Below are positions 34,420 through 46,600 of a stretch of DNA of 64,000 nucleotides, in pieces. Below the pieces are notes generated by a model that was not told the DNA's origin, made no database searches, and saw only the letters and a program-made list of their open reading frames with translations. The DNA lies in NCBI GenBank assembly GCA_022497145.1, contig MU385859.1, positions 558,001 to 622,000 of the forward strand. Direction: 5' to 3'. This stretch comes from Rostrohypoxylon terebratum. Lineage: Eukaryota > Ascomycota > Sordariomycetes > Xylariales > Hypoxylaceae. Positions within the stretch are counted from its first letter, which is position 1; each line of letters begins with the position of its first letter. Position numbers and translations under genes: made by a program.

Positions 34420-35034
34420 GTCCTCCCTCCCTTTCCCTTTCCCGATACCTTCTCTTGTGGCAATGCTTTTATTCCGCTTATTCCGCTTCGGTTTATGTGG
34501 CGTTGCTGACGTATCAGAAATTATCCTCCGAATGCCGGCTAGATCGATGGCAGGCGATTATGAACACCAACGAACTGAACGAGCTAGCGATAGTGTTTTG
34601 TATATGAGCGATAGCCCTGAATTGTGTAAATCAGCTAGACTAGGAATCTAAGTGTCGAATCCAAACATGGAGCGATGCTAGATTGAGCCAGCGAAGGTAT
34701 GTAGGTAGTAAAATAGAACTATCCACCGACTCATACAATCACCATTCAAGTGCACTGCTTCATTAAATATTTGATCGAGTATAATAATGTATTCGAAGAG
34801 GCTCAATAGGATCACTAACTCCTAATCTAATGCTGTTTGATTACCTATTGTTTTCGTTCCGATGCCTACTGGGGAAAAAAAAAAGAAAAGCCACCAGCGT
34901 CGTGATCTTACCCAGCGTACCGGAACTCCGAACGTGCGTACTCGCCTATTTCACCTTCCATTTCATAGTGCAAAAGCCCGACCTATCCATTCCACAGTAT
35001 GTCAACGCCTCAATAACGTGTCTCTGCCATTGTT
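34420..35034. other. Convergent intergenic region
   Basis: Between the 3' ends of the membrane protein gene (+) and the PUA-like gene (-). Short frames only; probably both 3' UTRs. Confidence 0.5.
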
Positions 35035-37491
35035 TCATGAATCAGATTGTTCATCATCCTCATCCGAATTGAATATAATCTCAGGTGGCTGTTGAATCTC
35101 CTCGTTTACCAAGCTGTCCGGCAGCAACTGGCTTCGCGTTAAAAATTGCGAAGATCTCAAGGAGCTATTGCGTGTAAACCGATAACCCGTCGGACTACTG
35201 CTGTGTATGTGGTGGATTGGTGCATCACTGGTAATGGGTATAGCCCGAGGAAGCGACTTCTCGGGAGATACGCCGGGGCTCGAGACTGTAGTAGCTTGTG
35301 AGGGTCTGACGAAGCCTTGCGATCTCTCGCCCAGTGGTTCCCGCTGCGATCGGACTGAAGAACCTGACATTGATCTAGGCATAGCTGGTTTCGCAAAATC
35401 CGTGGTGTCTCCGGACTTTCTCTTTTTGCTAGATGGCTTGACTGGCGTTTCGGTTGCAATAATTACTTCATTCGCAATTGCAGGCGAACGATATTGGGTC
35501 GAATAATTCGTATCGCTTTGAAGCTGTGCCGTGAGTTCTTGCGATTCGGTGACATCCGCGCTACTTGCCACGAGCGCATCCTCTGCATCTTGCTCTTCTC
35601 CAAATAAAGCGCGCTTCAAATTCGCCGTGAGCTCCCCAACAACTGTCTGTGGAACCCGAAGAAATTTCTGGGGAGCGGCAGCAATCCAACCCTTCTTCTT
35701 CATCTCATCTAGAGAAACTGGATTGTTGAGTTCGTAGACCTGTAATATTTCATAGGCAAATTTGGCTGATTTTCCTTGATTGAACTCAGCATTTCCGATT
35801 CCCCTCTCGTCCTCGATTTGTCCGGGTAACTTCGGAGGACCGAGGATACACATATATTTCAATTCAGAAAATGGCCTGGTTGAGTAGATCCAGATGCGAG
35901 ATACATCGGGTGGTATCTTCCAGACCCTAAACTCGTGATCCTTGGTGCGATCGAGGATGTTTGCTAGGGGCTCGGGGTGAAGGGACACCATGATATCGGA
36001 GTTCTGAGTCTGAGGGCCAAGAGAACGGATAGTTTCTAGGGGTAACCGTTGGCTCTCACAGCCCTGAGTATAAGCCTGGGTGTGCGCATTGGGCAAATTT
36101 TCATCAGACGGCTCCTGCTGTGGGGATGATAAAGGTGTTTCCTTTACCACAGAAGTAGTAGCAGATACGCTCGTAGTTCGAGATGTATGAAGTATCTGCC
36201 TTTGTTTTTTTCTTGGCTTGGGCGTTGGAGTAGCTGATCGTGATCGGCTTTCTTCTAGAGGATCGTTCTCATCTAAAGCTCTCATGCGATCATACTCGAC
36301 CTGTGTCTCTTCTCCGATTTCACCGTAACATGTTTCCGCAGCTTCAGCATCGTTCGGATCCTCTACGATGGGGGCGTTATTTGCTGAGACGTTCTGGTGC
36401 TCTCTACTCTGTGCTCGAATAGCCTCTTCACCTTCCATGTGGTTTCCAACGGACTCGTCCTCAGAGTCCGGGATTTCCATTTCCCTTAGAGGTTCTCGAG
36501 TCGGTTCCTTACTAGGTGGCTTTGGTGACTTTGGTCTGGTCCTGGTTGGCGTGAAGTTTTCCTTATCATCAGGGGGTATCTTGAACCGAGTTTGCTTGTT
36601 CGGCGTCACTTTAGCAGCCGACGACATGACTGATGTAGCTGGAGAGCTATGTGATGTGCTATATGAATCTTGTATGGCTTTTTCCTTTATGTTCGGCGTC
36701 TTGCTAAGCTTCTTGATAATTGGAGACGACGCGTTGAGGCTGGTAGATTTTCTAGCTAAAGGTGAGTTTTCTGCTATATTGAATCGAAGCACCTCTTTTG
36801 TTTCTAATGGCGTTGCTAGCGATTGGCTAGAAGACGGTATTACTGATCTCCGTCGAGGGTTGGTTGGGGTAACAGTTTGAGCCAGGCTCGGTAATGAGGA
36901 TTTAACTCCAGTCTGATGTTCTTTTGGATTAGTCTCGTGAAGGGTAGATGAATCAAGCTCTTTTGGTTTCGTCGGAGTTTCCATTATGAGTTCCGCATCG
37001 TCGTCTTCTGAGTCGTTAATCTCGTCACCCTTGACTGATAACAATTGTGTCAGAGTCTGAGTATGGAAGCTGCTTGAAGGGTTGGAGGGTGGAACATCTC
37101 CCCCAAAGGTCTTGCGCCTCTTCGTATCCCTTGGCTTTTCATCCGCGATCAATTCATCGCCAGCTGTCTTGCGCCGAGATGCCCGGACTCTCTTCTTAGG
37201 CTTGGCAGGTTTTACAGGCGCAGGGGCCGCCTGTTCCTCAGCATCTTCGTACTCATCCTCATCCTCATCTTCATCTTCCGAGTTGAGGAGGTTTTCAGGC
37301 ATAGAGGGAGTGACGAAATCCATCTGAGTTAATGTGTTTTGCTTAGAATCCTTTCGTGCAGATCGAGGACGTCCATAGGTCTTAACATGCTTGCGACGTG
37401 CAGGAAATAACTTTTGCTTGGGAGCAGCAGCAGTAGATTTATACGACCCACTCGCCGACGGTTTGCCGCGAGATCGAGTCTGGGGCGGCAT
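35035..37491 (-). CDS. Large disordered protein with a PUA/ASCH-like domain, probably nuclear
   Basis: Single exon, 818 aa from the ATG at 37491. The frame is open 94 codons further upstream (37773), but the upstream residues look like translated UTR, while MPPQTRSRGKP begins the Arg/Lys-rich style seen in nuclear proteins. Residues 1-480 are low-complexity, with many basic clusters (KPKKRVRASRRK, DTKRRKTFGG) and acidic runs (DEDEDEDEYEDAEE). A compact domain at about 500-630 starts MVSLHPEPLANILDRTKDHEFR and continues VSRIWIYSTRPFSELKYMCILG, then MKKKGWIAAAPQKFLRVPQTV. This resembles EVE/ASCH/PUA-like folds, which bind modified nucleic acid bases or RNA. The C-terminus is acidic (SDEDDEQSDS). 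The role is unknown; an RNA- or chromatin-linked function is inference. Confidence 0.8.
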   Translation of the reverse strand: MPPQTRSRGKPSASGSYKSTAAAPKQKLFPARRKHVKTYGRPRSARKDSKQNTLTQMDFVTPSMPENLLNSEDEDEDEDEYEDAEEQAAPAPVKPAKPKKRVRASRRKTAGDELIADEKPRDTKRRKTFGGDVPPSNPSSSFHTQTLTQLLSVKGDEINDSEDDDAELIMETPTKPKELDSSTLHETNPKEHQTGVKSSLPSLAQTVTPTNPRRRSVIPSSSQSLATPLETKEVLRFNIAENSPLARKSTSLNASSPIIKKLSKTPNIKEKAIQDSYSTSHSSPATSVMSSAAKVTPNKQTRFKIPPDDKENFTPTRTRPKSPKPPSKEPTREPLREMEIPDSEDESVGNHMEGEEAIRAQSREHQNVSANNAPIVEDPNDAEAAETCYGEIGEETQVEYDRMRALDENDPLEESRSRSATPTPKPRKKQRQILHTSRTTSVSATTSVVKETPLSSPQQEPSDENLPNAHTQAYTQGCESQRLPLETIRSLGPQTQNSDIMVSLHPEPLANILDRTKDHEFRVWKIPPDVSRIWIYSTRPFSELKYMCILGPPKLPGQIEDERGIGNAEFNQGKSAKFAYEILQVYELNNPVSLDEMKKKGWIAAAPQKFLRVPQTVVGELTANLKRALFGEEQDAEDALVASSADVTESQELTAQLQSDTNYSTQYRSPAIANEVIIATETPVKPSSKKRKSGDTTDFAKPAMPRSMSGSSVRSQREPLGERSQGFVRPSQATTVSSPGVSPEKSLPRAIPITSDAPIHHIHSSSPTGYRFTRNSSLRSSQFLTRSQLLPDSLVNEEIQQPPEIIFNSDEDDEQSDS

Positions 37492-38547
37492 CGTGGCCAA
37501 AGTGCCACAGCTAAATAGGCTCTTATAGATACCTGATATCCACAAGGAGAGTGATCGATTTCCAATACGATTGATTCCTTGAATACGAAAATGATTTCGT
37601 AAAACCCAGAAGAATTGCGAATCGGAGATAAATGTTGGATAATCTTGTTCGTGAAGAAGTAAACTTAAATGGAATTTCACCTTCCAAGTGCGATGTGTAA
37701 TGTGTAAGGGGTAACGCAGGAAGGAGGAGGATGCGTCATAAACGCGGTTAGGTGTTAAAAGTGGAGATGACACAGTTTAAACTATCGCGTCAAGTGCATA
37801 CCAATTAATAAAACTGGGGCTATGTTGTACAAGGTGTACCCGCACCCGATAGATGAATCTAATAATCTATCACATTGTCCTGACTCCCTGACTCCTCCCC
37901 GCGCCAAGCCCCGCTGCCTGCCGTCGACCGAGGTATGTGGCCCCAACCCCTGCATACACTACATTGTAGTACCTGCCAGTGCCAGCTGCCTGCATTATGG
38001 ACGGGATCGTGGGATCGGGATCGGCTTTAAGCTCTGAATCCCATTAAATCGGCAACTTGCTTCTTGTGAACCCCTTACCTCGACTGCCTTGATTTTCCGT
38101 ATTTATTTCATCTTTTCTGGGAATAAAACAATCAGTAAGTTCTTTATGAAATCTATACAATTGACTTCATTTTCACGTTCTTAACTTTCATAGTCCTATA
38201 ATTTTACCAATCATATATCTGGATCTAGATATCTTCCTGTCCGTCACCGAAACAAGCCGTGTCTGTCTCGGCCGAGTGCCTTATATCTGGGTATTGGGAG
38301 TTATAGAACGGCACTCAGCCGCGGCTAAATCGGCTACCCTATACATAATTGGAGTAGAAGAAGAGCAGCAAACCTGAATGCGACACCGAGAGATTCGATG
38401 AAACAACACTGGAACCTCCACGGCAACGTAAGGTATTCTCATATTGGTATAATGCCTGTGTCACGACCATAAGCACTTGGGTCTTCGTCGCTTCCTAAGC
38501 AAGGTCTCGGGTGCTCAATAAGAGCCTATATATATGCTTCATGCTTC
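37492..38547. other. Divergent promoter region
   Basis: Separates the PUA-like gene (-) from the hydrolase gene (+), so it must hold both promoters. No gene is supported. The segment 37.8-38.1 kb is C-rich and has short GGGATC-type repeats near 38.00 kb. Confidence 0.5.
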
Positions 38548-39978
38548 ATGCTTCTTAACGACTTAAGAACCGTCTTTTGCCGTCGATCACCTGTTACTCT
38601 CCCCAGACTCGCGGTATCTAGAAGCTACTCGTCAACCACAATGTCGTCCTTCCCATTCCACATAAAAGAGCACGTCATCCCCTCCCAGCACGTGCGCGAG
38701 TACCCTCGCGCGACGCTTAACTCGCAAGAGGACGTGCTCTACATCAGCATCAAGCAGTACACCCCAATCGACAACCCCAACCCCCAGCCGGGCGATATAA
38801 CCATCATCGGTGCGCACGCGAATGGCTTCCCTAAGGAGCTCTACGAACCGCTGTGGGCGGACCTGCACGCGGAGTCCCTCGCCTCGCAGAAGGACGGGCC
38901 AGGCTTCCGGATCCGGGGGATCTGGATCGCCGACGTGACGAACCAGGGGTACAGCGGCGTGCTGAACGAGGCCACCCTAGGCAACGACCCGTCCTGGCAC
39001 GACCACGCGCGCGACCTGCTGCACATGACCAACGTCTTCCGCGCGGAGATGCCGCGCCCGCTGATCGGGCTAGGCCACAGCTTCGGCGCCGCCATCCTAA
39101 CCAAGCTCTCACTGCTGCACCCGCGCCTCCTAACGACCCTAGTCCTCCTCGATCCGACCATAACAACCTTCTCCTTCCAGCGCAACGGCCCCGGCAAATC
39201 CGCCGCCCGCGCCTCCGCCTTCCGGCGCGAGACCTGGCCCACCGTCGCCGCAGCCAGCGAGTCCTTCTCCAAATCCTCCTTCTACCGGACCTGGGACCCG
39301 CGGGTCCTCTCATCCTGGACCGCGCACTCGATCCGTCCGACGCCCACCGCGCTCTACCCCTCGACCTCCCCTTCCGCCGACAAAGCCACGCTGCGCACCA
39401 CCAAGCACCAAGAGCTATTTACCTTCTTCCGGCCCCTGTGGCCCTACGTCGACAAGCGCACCTGCAAGATAGACCGCGACGGCGCCCCGGACTTCGACCC
39501 CGACATGCAGGATGAGCTCGTCACCTCTACGCTGACCCCTGAGATCTTCCCCTTCTACCGTTCCGAGGGCCCCGACATCCTGAAGCACCTTGCCGAGGTG
39601 CGGCCCTCCGTCCTCTGGGTTTCTGGCGGCGACAGCGATCTCGGCACCCCCGAGGCCAGGAAGATGAAGACCGAGTTGTGCGGGACGGGCGGCGGGGGCT
39701 CCGGTGGGCTTGCCGAAGGCCGCGTAGCTTCGGTTGTTATGGAAGGGAGGGGACACTTGTTCCCCATGGAGATCCCCGCAGAGTGTGCGCGCCATGCCGC
39801 TGTTTGGATAGGGAAGGAGATGAGGCGATGGAGGGAGCAGGAACGTGAATACGAACAATGGACAAGACTGCCGGTGCGGGAGAGGACTACGCTGAGCGAG
39901 AAATTCCTTGATAATGTCGGTCGACCAAAAGCGAGGAAGGGGAACGGATTCGCAGCGGGCACAGAGTCTAAATTATAA
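38548..39978 (+). CDS. Alpha/beta hydrolase with PTS1 (LPX1/AKT2-like), possible dual targeting
   Basis: Single exon, 476 aa from the ATG at 38548 or 445 aa from the ATG at 38641. Alpha/beta-hydrolase core: GAHANGFPKELYEP (oxyanion region), nucleophile elbow GLGHSFGAA with Ser178, a late acid candidate in SGGDSDLG, and a catalytic His in GRGHLFPME (His403). The C-terminal tripeptide is SKL, a canonical peroxisomal targeting signal. The long form adds 31 residues, MLLNDLRTVFCRRSPVTLPR..., which are Arg/Ser/Leu-rich without acidic bias and resemble a mitochondrial presequence (RSYSS near a likely cleavage point). Relatives include yeast peroxisomal lipase Lpx1 and the peroxisomal hydrolases annotated in fungi as toxin biosynthesis protein; no biosynthetic cluster surrounds this one. 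Substrate unknown; likely an esterase or lipase of the peroxisome. Confidence 0.88.
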   Translation: MLLNDLRTVFCRRSPVTLPRLAVSRSYSSTTMSSFPFHIKEHVIPSQHVREYPRATLNSQEDVLYISIKQYTPIDNPNPQPGDITIIGAHANGFPKELYEPLWADLHAESLASQKDGPGFRIRGIWIADVTNQGYSGVLNEATLGNDPSWHDHARDLLHMTNVFRAEMPRPLIGLGHSFGAAILTKLSLLHPRLLTTLVLLDPTITTFSFQRNGPGKSAARASAFRRETWPTVAAASESFSKSSFYRTWDPRVLSSWTAHSIRPTPTALYPSTSPSADKATLRTTKHQELFTFFRPLWPYVDKRTCKIDRDGAPDFDPDMQDELVTSTLTPEIFPFYRSEGPDILKHLAEVRPSVLWVSGGDSDLGTPEARKMKTELCGTGGGGSGGLAEGRVASVVMEGRGHLFPMEIPAECARHAAVWIGKEMRRWREQEREYEQWTRLPVRERTTLSEKFLDNVGRPKARKGNGFAAGTESKL

Positions 39979-40632
39979 GAACTACTACGTAGGATACGTC
40001 ATATATCATTATCATGTACAAACTCAACATACCCGTTCTAAGTAAGCAAGTCCCTATCATCGCATATAACCCGGTCATCTTATATAAAAAAAGAAAAGGA
40101 GGATTGTATTGAGACTCGTAGCATGTGACTACGGAGTAGCATAACACCATCATGGGGGATAGGTAGAGAGGTTTTAGAAATGAATACTTGGAGACAAATT
40201 GGCCAATCTATCTACCCGATGAAGAAGATGTGAAGCCACCCGATTGCGAAGGTAAAAGCAAAGCAAGTACTGTCCTTGCCAGGGCTGTCCAGTCTGATGC
40301 TTAAATTCAATCCCGCCTGGAATCATGTTGCATTCCTACGCCGAAACAACCTTTCCATGCATCAGGCATTCCTTTTCAACCCCTCCGTATCTCGTGCCTT
40401 GTTCCGACCTCCATCTTCGTTGTCGAGGTTCATGACGGGCGTAAGAAGGGAATTATGGCGGGTGTGCCAAGAAAAGGAAAACCCAGGCGACCCTGCGAGA
40501 GGTACGCCAAGGACGACGAAGAAGAGAGAAAAAAAATCAATGCCTCGTTTTCCTTCATCAATGCTGTCCGCGAATCGCAATATCAATGCGTGATGTTCGG
40601 ACTTTGCTGTTCATTAAGAGTCGTGCGGGAGA
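39979..40632. other. Convergent intergenic region
   Basis: 3' flanks of the hydrolase (+) and the HECT ligase (-). A purine-rich stretch lies at 40.45-40.55 kb. No gene is supported. Confidence 0.5.
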
Positions 40633-43600
40633 TTAAGAGAGATGGAAGGCACCCTGACCTTCCCTGATAGCAGTGAAAAGTTGTCGCTTCATGCTGTCAA
40701 TGCTGGTATAGTCGGGAAGCTTGAGATAATTTACACATGTCATGACGCTTGGGAGATAGTCGTCAGACGTAAAAGGTGGCTCACTGGGTTTACACACCAC
40801 AGTGAACATGGGGGTCAAGCTCTTGAACCCTATGGCAATGGTTAACATTATGTTATCAGAAAAGAGTATAAGGTGATGCTTACCTCCAATGGGGAGTTTT
40901 GGACTACCAGTAGTGAATTGTAGGAAGTCGCGTCGTTGCGCAACCGTGAGTTCGCTCATTGTTTGCAGGAGATTTTTAACTGTTCTGCTATCCATGTTGA
41001 ATCCGTGATCGGCCTTGATGCTATCCATAAGAGCTAGAAGAGATATGTTAATTTCGTAAATACTCACGGAGAGTCCCAGAAGAAACTTACTTTCAAGGGA
41101 CCAATCCTCCTCGACACGTCCGAATAGTGCCACTAGTTCATCAGGTGTGAAAGCACTCAGAGCAGAGTATGGGAATACTTGCGAGAAACCACTTCGGAAG
41201 GCTTCTACTTGGCGCTTGACACCACGGCATAAAGTCATATCGATGACCTTCTCCAGGTAGGATTCGACATTGTAGATGGTGACGGGAATATGGGAACCGC
41301 CGGGGGTAAGTTCAATGTCAGGATATCCGGGCAATGTGAAATCTAGTGCCAAATCCTCCAGTGTTCCGTTGTCGATAACGATCTTTTCGGTGTCCGCAAC
41401 CTTTTGTGCGGGTGTACGACGAGGATCTTCATCGATAGCCTTCTTTGCGATAGCGAACCTCTTTATGTGCTTCAGGGAGCGAGCCAACCCCGGATCTACT
41501 ACTTTGACAGCGCCTAGCGACGGCTTCACGCCAGTAGAGCCTTCACCAATACGGAAAAAGATTGGGTTGAAGTTTAGGTCGATAATCCGGGAATCTATCA
41601 TAGATCGGGCGACAAACTTCCCAAGCATCTTAAATAGCTGAAGGATGACGTTGACACTCGGGTCGTCATCATGTAGTGGCCGAGGGAAGAGGCCAGTAGA
41701 CCCAGATATAAACTCTCCCGAATCGTTGGAATCCATATCACGCCAAAGTCTGAGCTTCTTCTTTGAGAACTCCTTTGACACTGTTGAATAAAATTCGAGA
41801 GTAGGTCCGAGACCCGTTCCGACCTCCTCAAAATATTCGACCTCAAGAATGCTCTGTGAGCTGCCATAAAGTTCCATCACCTTTAAAGCGGACTCTAATA
41901 TCTTAGACCGCGAGATTCGGACCTTTTGGCGTTGAAGCCGGCCAAGGAATAAGTGCTCGTCACGTCGGTCCCGACGCGATATCTCCTCTTGTTGGGCATT
42001 CTGCCATCGACTCATAGAACGGGCATAGCCAAACGAGGTTGACTGAAGGAACAGGTGACGTGTCTCAAAGGGGAAGAGGAAAGGATACAGCCGAGCCAGA
42101 TCCTCACTCCACCCAGGCAGACAATTGCTTGCCACAATAAGAGGCTCCTCTAATTGCCTGTTGAGTTTGGCAGTCAACTTGGTGTTGACGAATTGTGACA
42201 GGGGCTCCACATTCAACTTTAAGGTATTCTTATTCTCTACTAGGATATCATCAATGTTTGCGTTCAAGTCGTGTAGAATATTCAGGAGACGAAGAATAGA
42301 CGCAGCCGTCGGGTTGTTTGCGAGCGAAGCTGGTACGCTATTCACCTCGGACGGGCTGTCGAAAGAAGAACCGAAACCGATAGGTTCAGCAGGAGGTGGC
42401 CCTGGAACTCGGCGGAATTTGATGACGTGCATGGTAGACCAGAAACTACGGCCCAGGTGATCATCAGCGAGGTTGGCTAGGTTATGAACCGCCCGATAGA
42501 TGGTGGTCTCGTTTGGAATCACCCGATCATCTAGACTGAATTCAATATGCCAATCTTGAGGTACGGATTGAATTGCAGCCGCGTAAGACAGTGGCCGAGA
42601 TGCCGAGGGGGTCGGAGTTGGCGTAGCCTGTTGAGACGCCGATGGCTGAGGTGGCGCACTGCGAGTTGGGAGATTTGTAGAGCCAACCTGAGCTGGAGTG
42701 GGAACCCGGGTCCCATCCTCTTTCCTGGCGGTAATTTTTCCGCCAGCGGCCTCTACCAAGTTAACCGCAGAGGGGTCGGTGGAGGGCGCGTCTTCCATAT
42801 CCTCGTCGAGTTCACCTACTATGGCGTCGAGGGCGCTGCTATCGCCGGCTTCCGCTTCTTCGTCCTCGTCAGTTATCGGCTTTTCGTCCGCACACTCTAA
42901 CGCATTCTGTAAATCCTCCTCGTCCTCGGGAGGAGGTGGAGGGGGTGGAGGAGCTTGTGATTCACTTGGCTGTGCCGGTTGGCGCCGAGTTGATCTGCGT
43001 AGAATAGCCTTCTCGCGGCCAGAGCCCGGTGTCGACGTCGCACTAGACGGCGTATCAGGCTGGCCTGGTTGTCTTGATTTGGACCTTCGGGGAGGACGAG
43101 AACCGGAGGCTTGAGTCGGAATCGGAGGTGGGTTGCCCGGGTATCCCGATTCCATTCGTTCGGCAGAAGCTCTCAATCTCTCGGTAAGGCGTTCAGTAGA
43201 AGGCATCCCTGCCGAGCTAGCTATCGTAGCCAATGCTCTGGTTAAACTTTCACGGGATCTCGGGCCTCGATGAGGTCTCTCATGAAGACTTATTCGAGGC
43301 CGCAACCAGTCGTCGAGAGCCTTGAAAGTGGCAATGGCATGAATGTGGACATTGATACTTCGGAAAGCACGCGGAATATCAGAGTCATCATCCGCGACTA
43401 ATCGGAGTCTAATCTGCTTCGCTAACATTGACGCGGCGCTGCTTCGATTGCCGTCAAACGTACTGTGATGGACAGTGATGACCTCGAAATGCTCTGATCG
43501 GCTAAGAAGATCCTGAAGTTTGTGGATGAGAAGACTGAAAGGAGTAGTAGGAGAATCTGCAGTTGCAGTCTTCGGTCGCGAGTTGACGTAACGACCCATG

Positions 43601-46600
43601 AACACTTCAAGGAACGAAGCTCTCGCGGCATTTGCCAGCGTCTCATCGGGATTGCTGAAGACCTCTTCCAAGACACGAACGAGACCCGACGCGAGCAATT
43701 CAGCGCTTGTCACACTGTCAAGTACATCGGCATCGAAATAGTTCGCCAACGTCTCAAAAAGGGCAGTCCCTGTAGCAGGGGATAGGTCTTTAGCAGTCCT
43801 TTCCAGGTAGAACTCCCGAAGTCCAGTAGCGAGCGATTCGAGGTTTTCAAGAATTTTCTTAGCCTTCTTCCTCATGGTCTTGCTGTGCTTCTCCGTTTCG
43901 TGAGTCTCCAGGAATTTCTTCGCCGCCTCCGCGATGCGTGATTTCATAGACGGCATATCGCCAACGAAGGGACGCGGGGGCCCGTCGACAGACATAGTGG
44001 ATCCATCGGAACTAGCAGGAGATCCGGACATATCATCGTCTTGATTATCATTCTCCTGATCATCCTCGTCGTTCTCGTCGTCGTCCTCATCCTCGTCCTC
44101 GCGGTCCTCGTCTTCTTCATCCTCGGAGCCATTATGTATAGAGACCCTGTCGCCTTCGTCTCCAGACGCCATACTATGGTCTTGTGATGTCTCTACGGCC
44201 TTGGTCTCAGGTTCTTGGTATTCAGCAGCCAGCTTCATTATCTCGATGATGACCCCTTCGCGGTAAATCTGGTAGCGGTAGATATCATCTAGGCGATTTA
44301 GAAGAAGTTCCGTGATCTGGATGGCGTACATGACGAGAGAGGGATGATCCTGCTGAGACAATATGGCAGCTAAGAACGAGGCATATGGAACCGCTTTCAG
44401 GGCGTCAACAAGAATGTCCTTGTCCAGATTGGACAGCATCTTCAATTGAGCGGTAAGCACCTTCTGTCGCACATTTAGATTTACGGTGCTTGAAAAGGCG
44501 TCCGTCAAGGTAGGAAAGAGGATCAGCGCGAATCTTCTGACTTGATCCTTGCATTCTTCGAGCAATTCTAGTCTCTTCTCGTTGGACGTCTTTCTATGAG
44601 ATCCAAGAGTTGATGCAAGAATACGCTCAGGACGATCGAGGTCGGCAGCCAGCAGGGCCGCCGCTGAACCATCGTTTAATTTGAGACCTGGAAGCAACTC
44701 GCAAACGACGTTGAGTGTCTCGATAATCTGCTCACGCGGGCGATGAATCAGTGCCTGCATAATCACTACACTATCTAGCCTCGAGGCGACATCCTCCGTC
44801 TCGCTAGGAGGGGAGACACCGGTGAGGATCTGATAGAGAGTTTCAACCACGTTCAGCTTGAAGAGTTCAGCAGATAGGCTCGGACTAGCACGAGCAGTAA
44901 TCGCTAGGACCCGAAGGAATTGCGTGTGGATATTGGCGCTGATAAGGTTGGTGGTGCCCGGGACTAGGAGTCTCAAAATGGCCTTGAGCAAGTCCACGCT
45001 GACGAGCTGCTCCAGCTTCGACGATTGGTACTTGAAACTCTCTATTATTCGAGTAACGCAAAGCGAGGCCTGCTCTACAACTCGTTGATCGCTGCTGCTC
45101 AACACATTAAGAAGGATCGGCATGACTTGGGTAATGACGGCGAACGAATCTTCCGGGATGTTGCGGCAGCAATTGGCAGCAGTGGTGACAGCAGTGCGCT
45201 GGGTACCCGTGGGGAAGAAGTCGAGATAAGTTAGGCAAGCAGTCAAACCGCCTTCCCTGACGATGCTCGTAGGATACTCGACGGAGATCTTCTCTAAGGT
45301 GCTGAGAGCCTGCTCTGCGAGATCAATATATTGAATCTCCAAGAGCTTCTGGCATAAAATAGGCACAGCACCGCCATACACCACGTTAGCGGCGCTTGCT
45401 GGAAGTGCCTCCATAAGATTAGCAAGACACCGACAGGCAAGAAGCATGATCTCGGAATTTTCCTCTCCAGTGATCTCGTTGGGTTGCATCAAAACTACCA
45501 ACTCCTTCACGAAAGCGTCAGGAGAGAAATGACCTGACAGGTTGTCCTCGTTAGAAACTAGGAGAATCTCGGCCAATTCTTGCAAGGCGACAAGTTGTAT
45601 GGTAGGGTCCTCCTTCTGCCTAAGGTTGTGAAGAATATCACGCAGTCTTGAGGAGATACCAGACATCATGCCAGTCAATGCTCTGAGTGTACTAGAGAGG
45701 CCCGATCCGTGAGGGCCACCAAAACCGCCGAATGGATCGTCGTCGTACGGACGGTGGGGTTCTTCATCATCGTCATCGTTCTCGTCACTGTTATCGTCAT
45801 CGGGGTCATGCGCAGGGGGGGGCGGAGGCGGAGGCGGAGGTTCCGTCTCGTCTTCGTGCTCCTTGGTTCCCGTCATAGTCGTATCTGGGTCGGGGGGAGG
45901 CGGAAGATGGTTGCCAGACGTCCGCTTCGATCGCCGTGAGGAGCTAGAGGCAGCTGGGATAGATGTATCTAATTGGAGAGGGTAAGCATCGAGAGGATTC
46001 ATAAGTCTAACTATAGAAATGTTTCATGAAATGTTTCATACCTTGAACTGCCGGAGTGCTCTTTTTGTTACGGCTCGACTTGCGGCTAGATGAGGCTGAG
46101 GATACATTTGTAGAGTCCTGCATTCTGGCGGCGGGCGGGGATGGGTCGGAGCTGTCAGAGACAAACATCAATTAGCATTCATTTACAATGTGATTAACGC
46201 AATTACAAGGTGATTGTAGGGTTACTCGGAGTAGCAAGAGAGCAAAAGAGAATAAACTATACCCAGTAGGACTAGACATGGAAGCAGTATTCTTTCCTTT
46301 CCGCTTCCTTGCTGAAGAAGATGCGGTAATAGTGGGAGGGGCCGGGGTAGACTCGGGTGTTGGCTCAGAAACCTTCTGCCTCTTAGTCCTACGTGTAGAG
46401 GAAAGTGGTTCCAAGTGCGATTGTTGCTTGGGTGAGTTGTTTTCTGTGGGTGACGGCTTTCTCTTTCGCGATGACGTCGGTCTCGAGTTCTGTGGGGACT
46501 GGTTTACGTTCGTCTCGGCAACGGCACCGGTGTTCGTTCTAATGGATTGATTGCCGGATGTTTGGCCAGGAGACGGATCTGCCGATTGCGCTCCTTGGCT

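Noticed and set aside
40633..46002. The HECT ligase as one continuous 1789-codon ORF
   Set aside because: Continuity is due to two 3n, stop-free introns with canonical GTAAGY...TAG borders; the translated inserts do not belong to the HECT fold, and two 5' exons add the true N-terminus.
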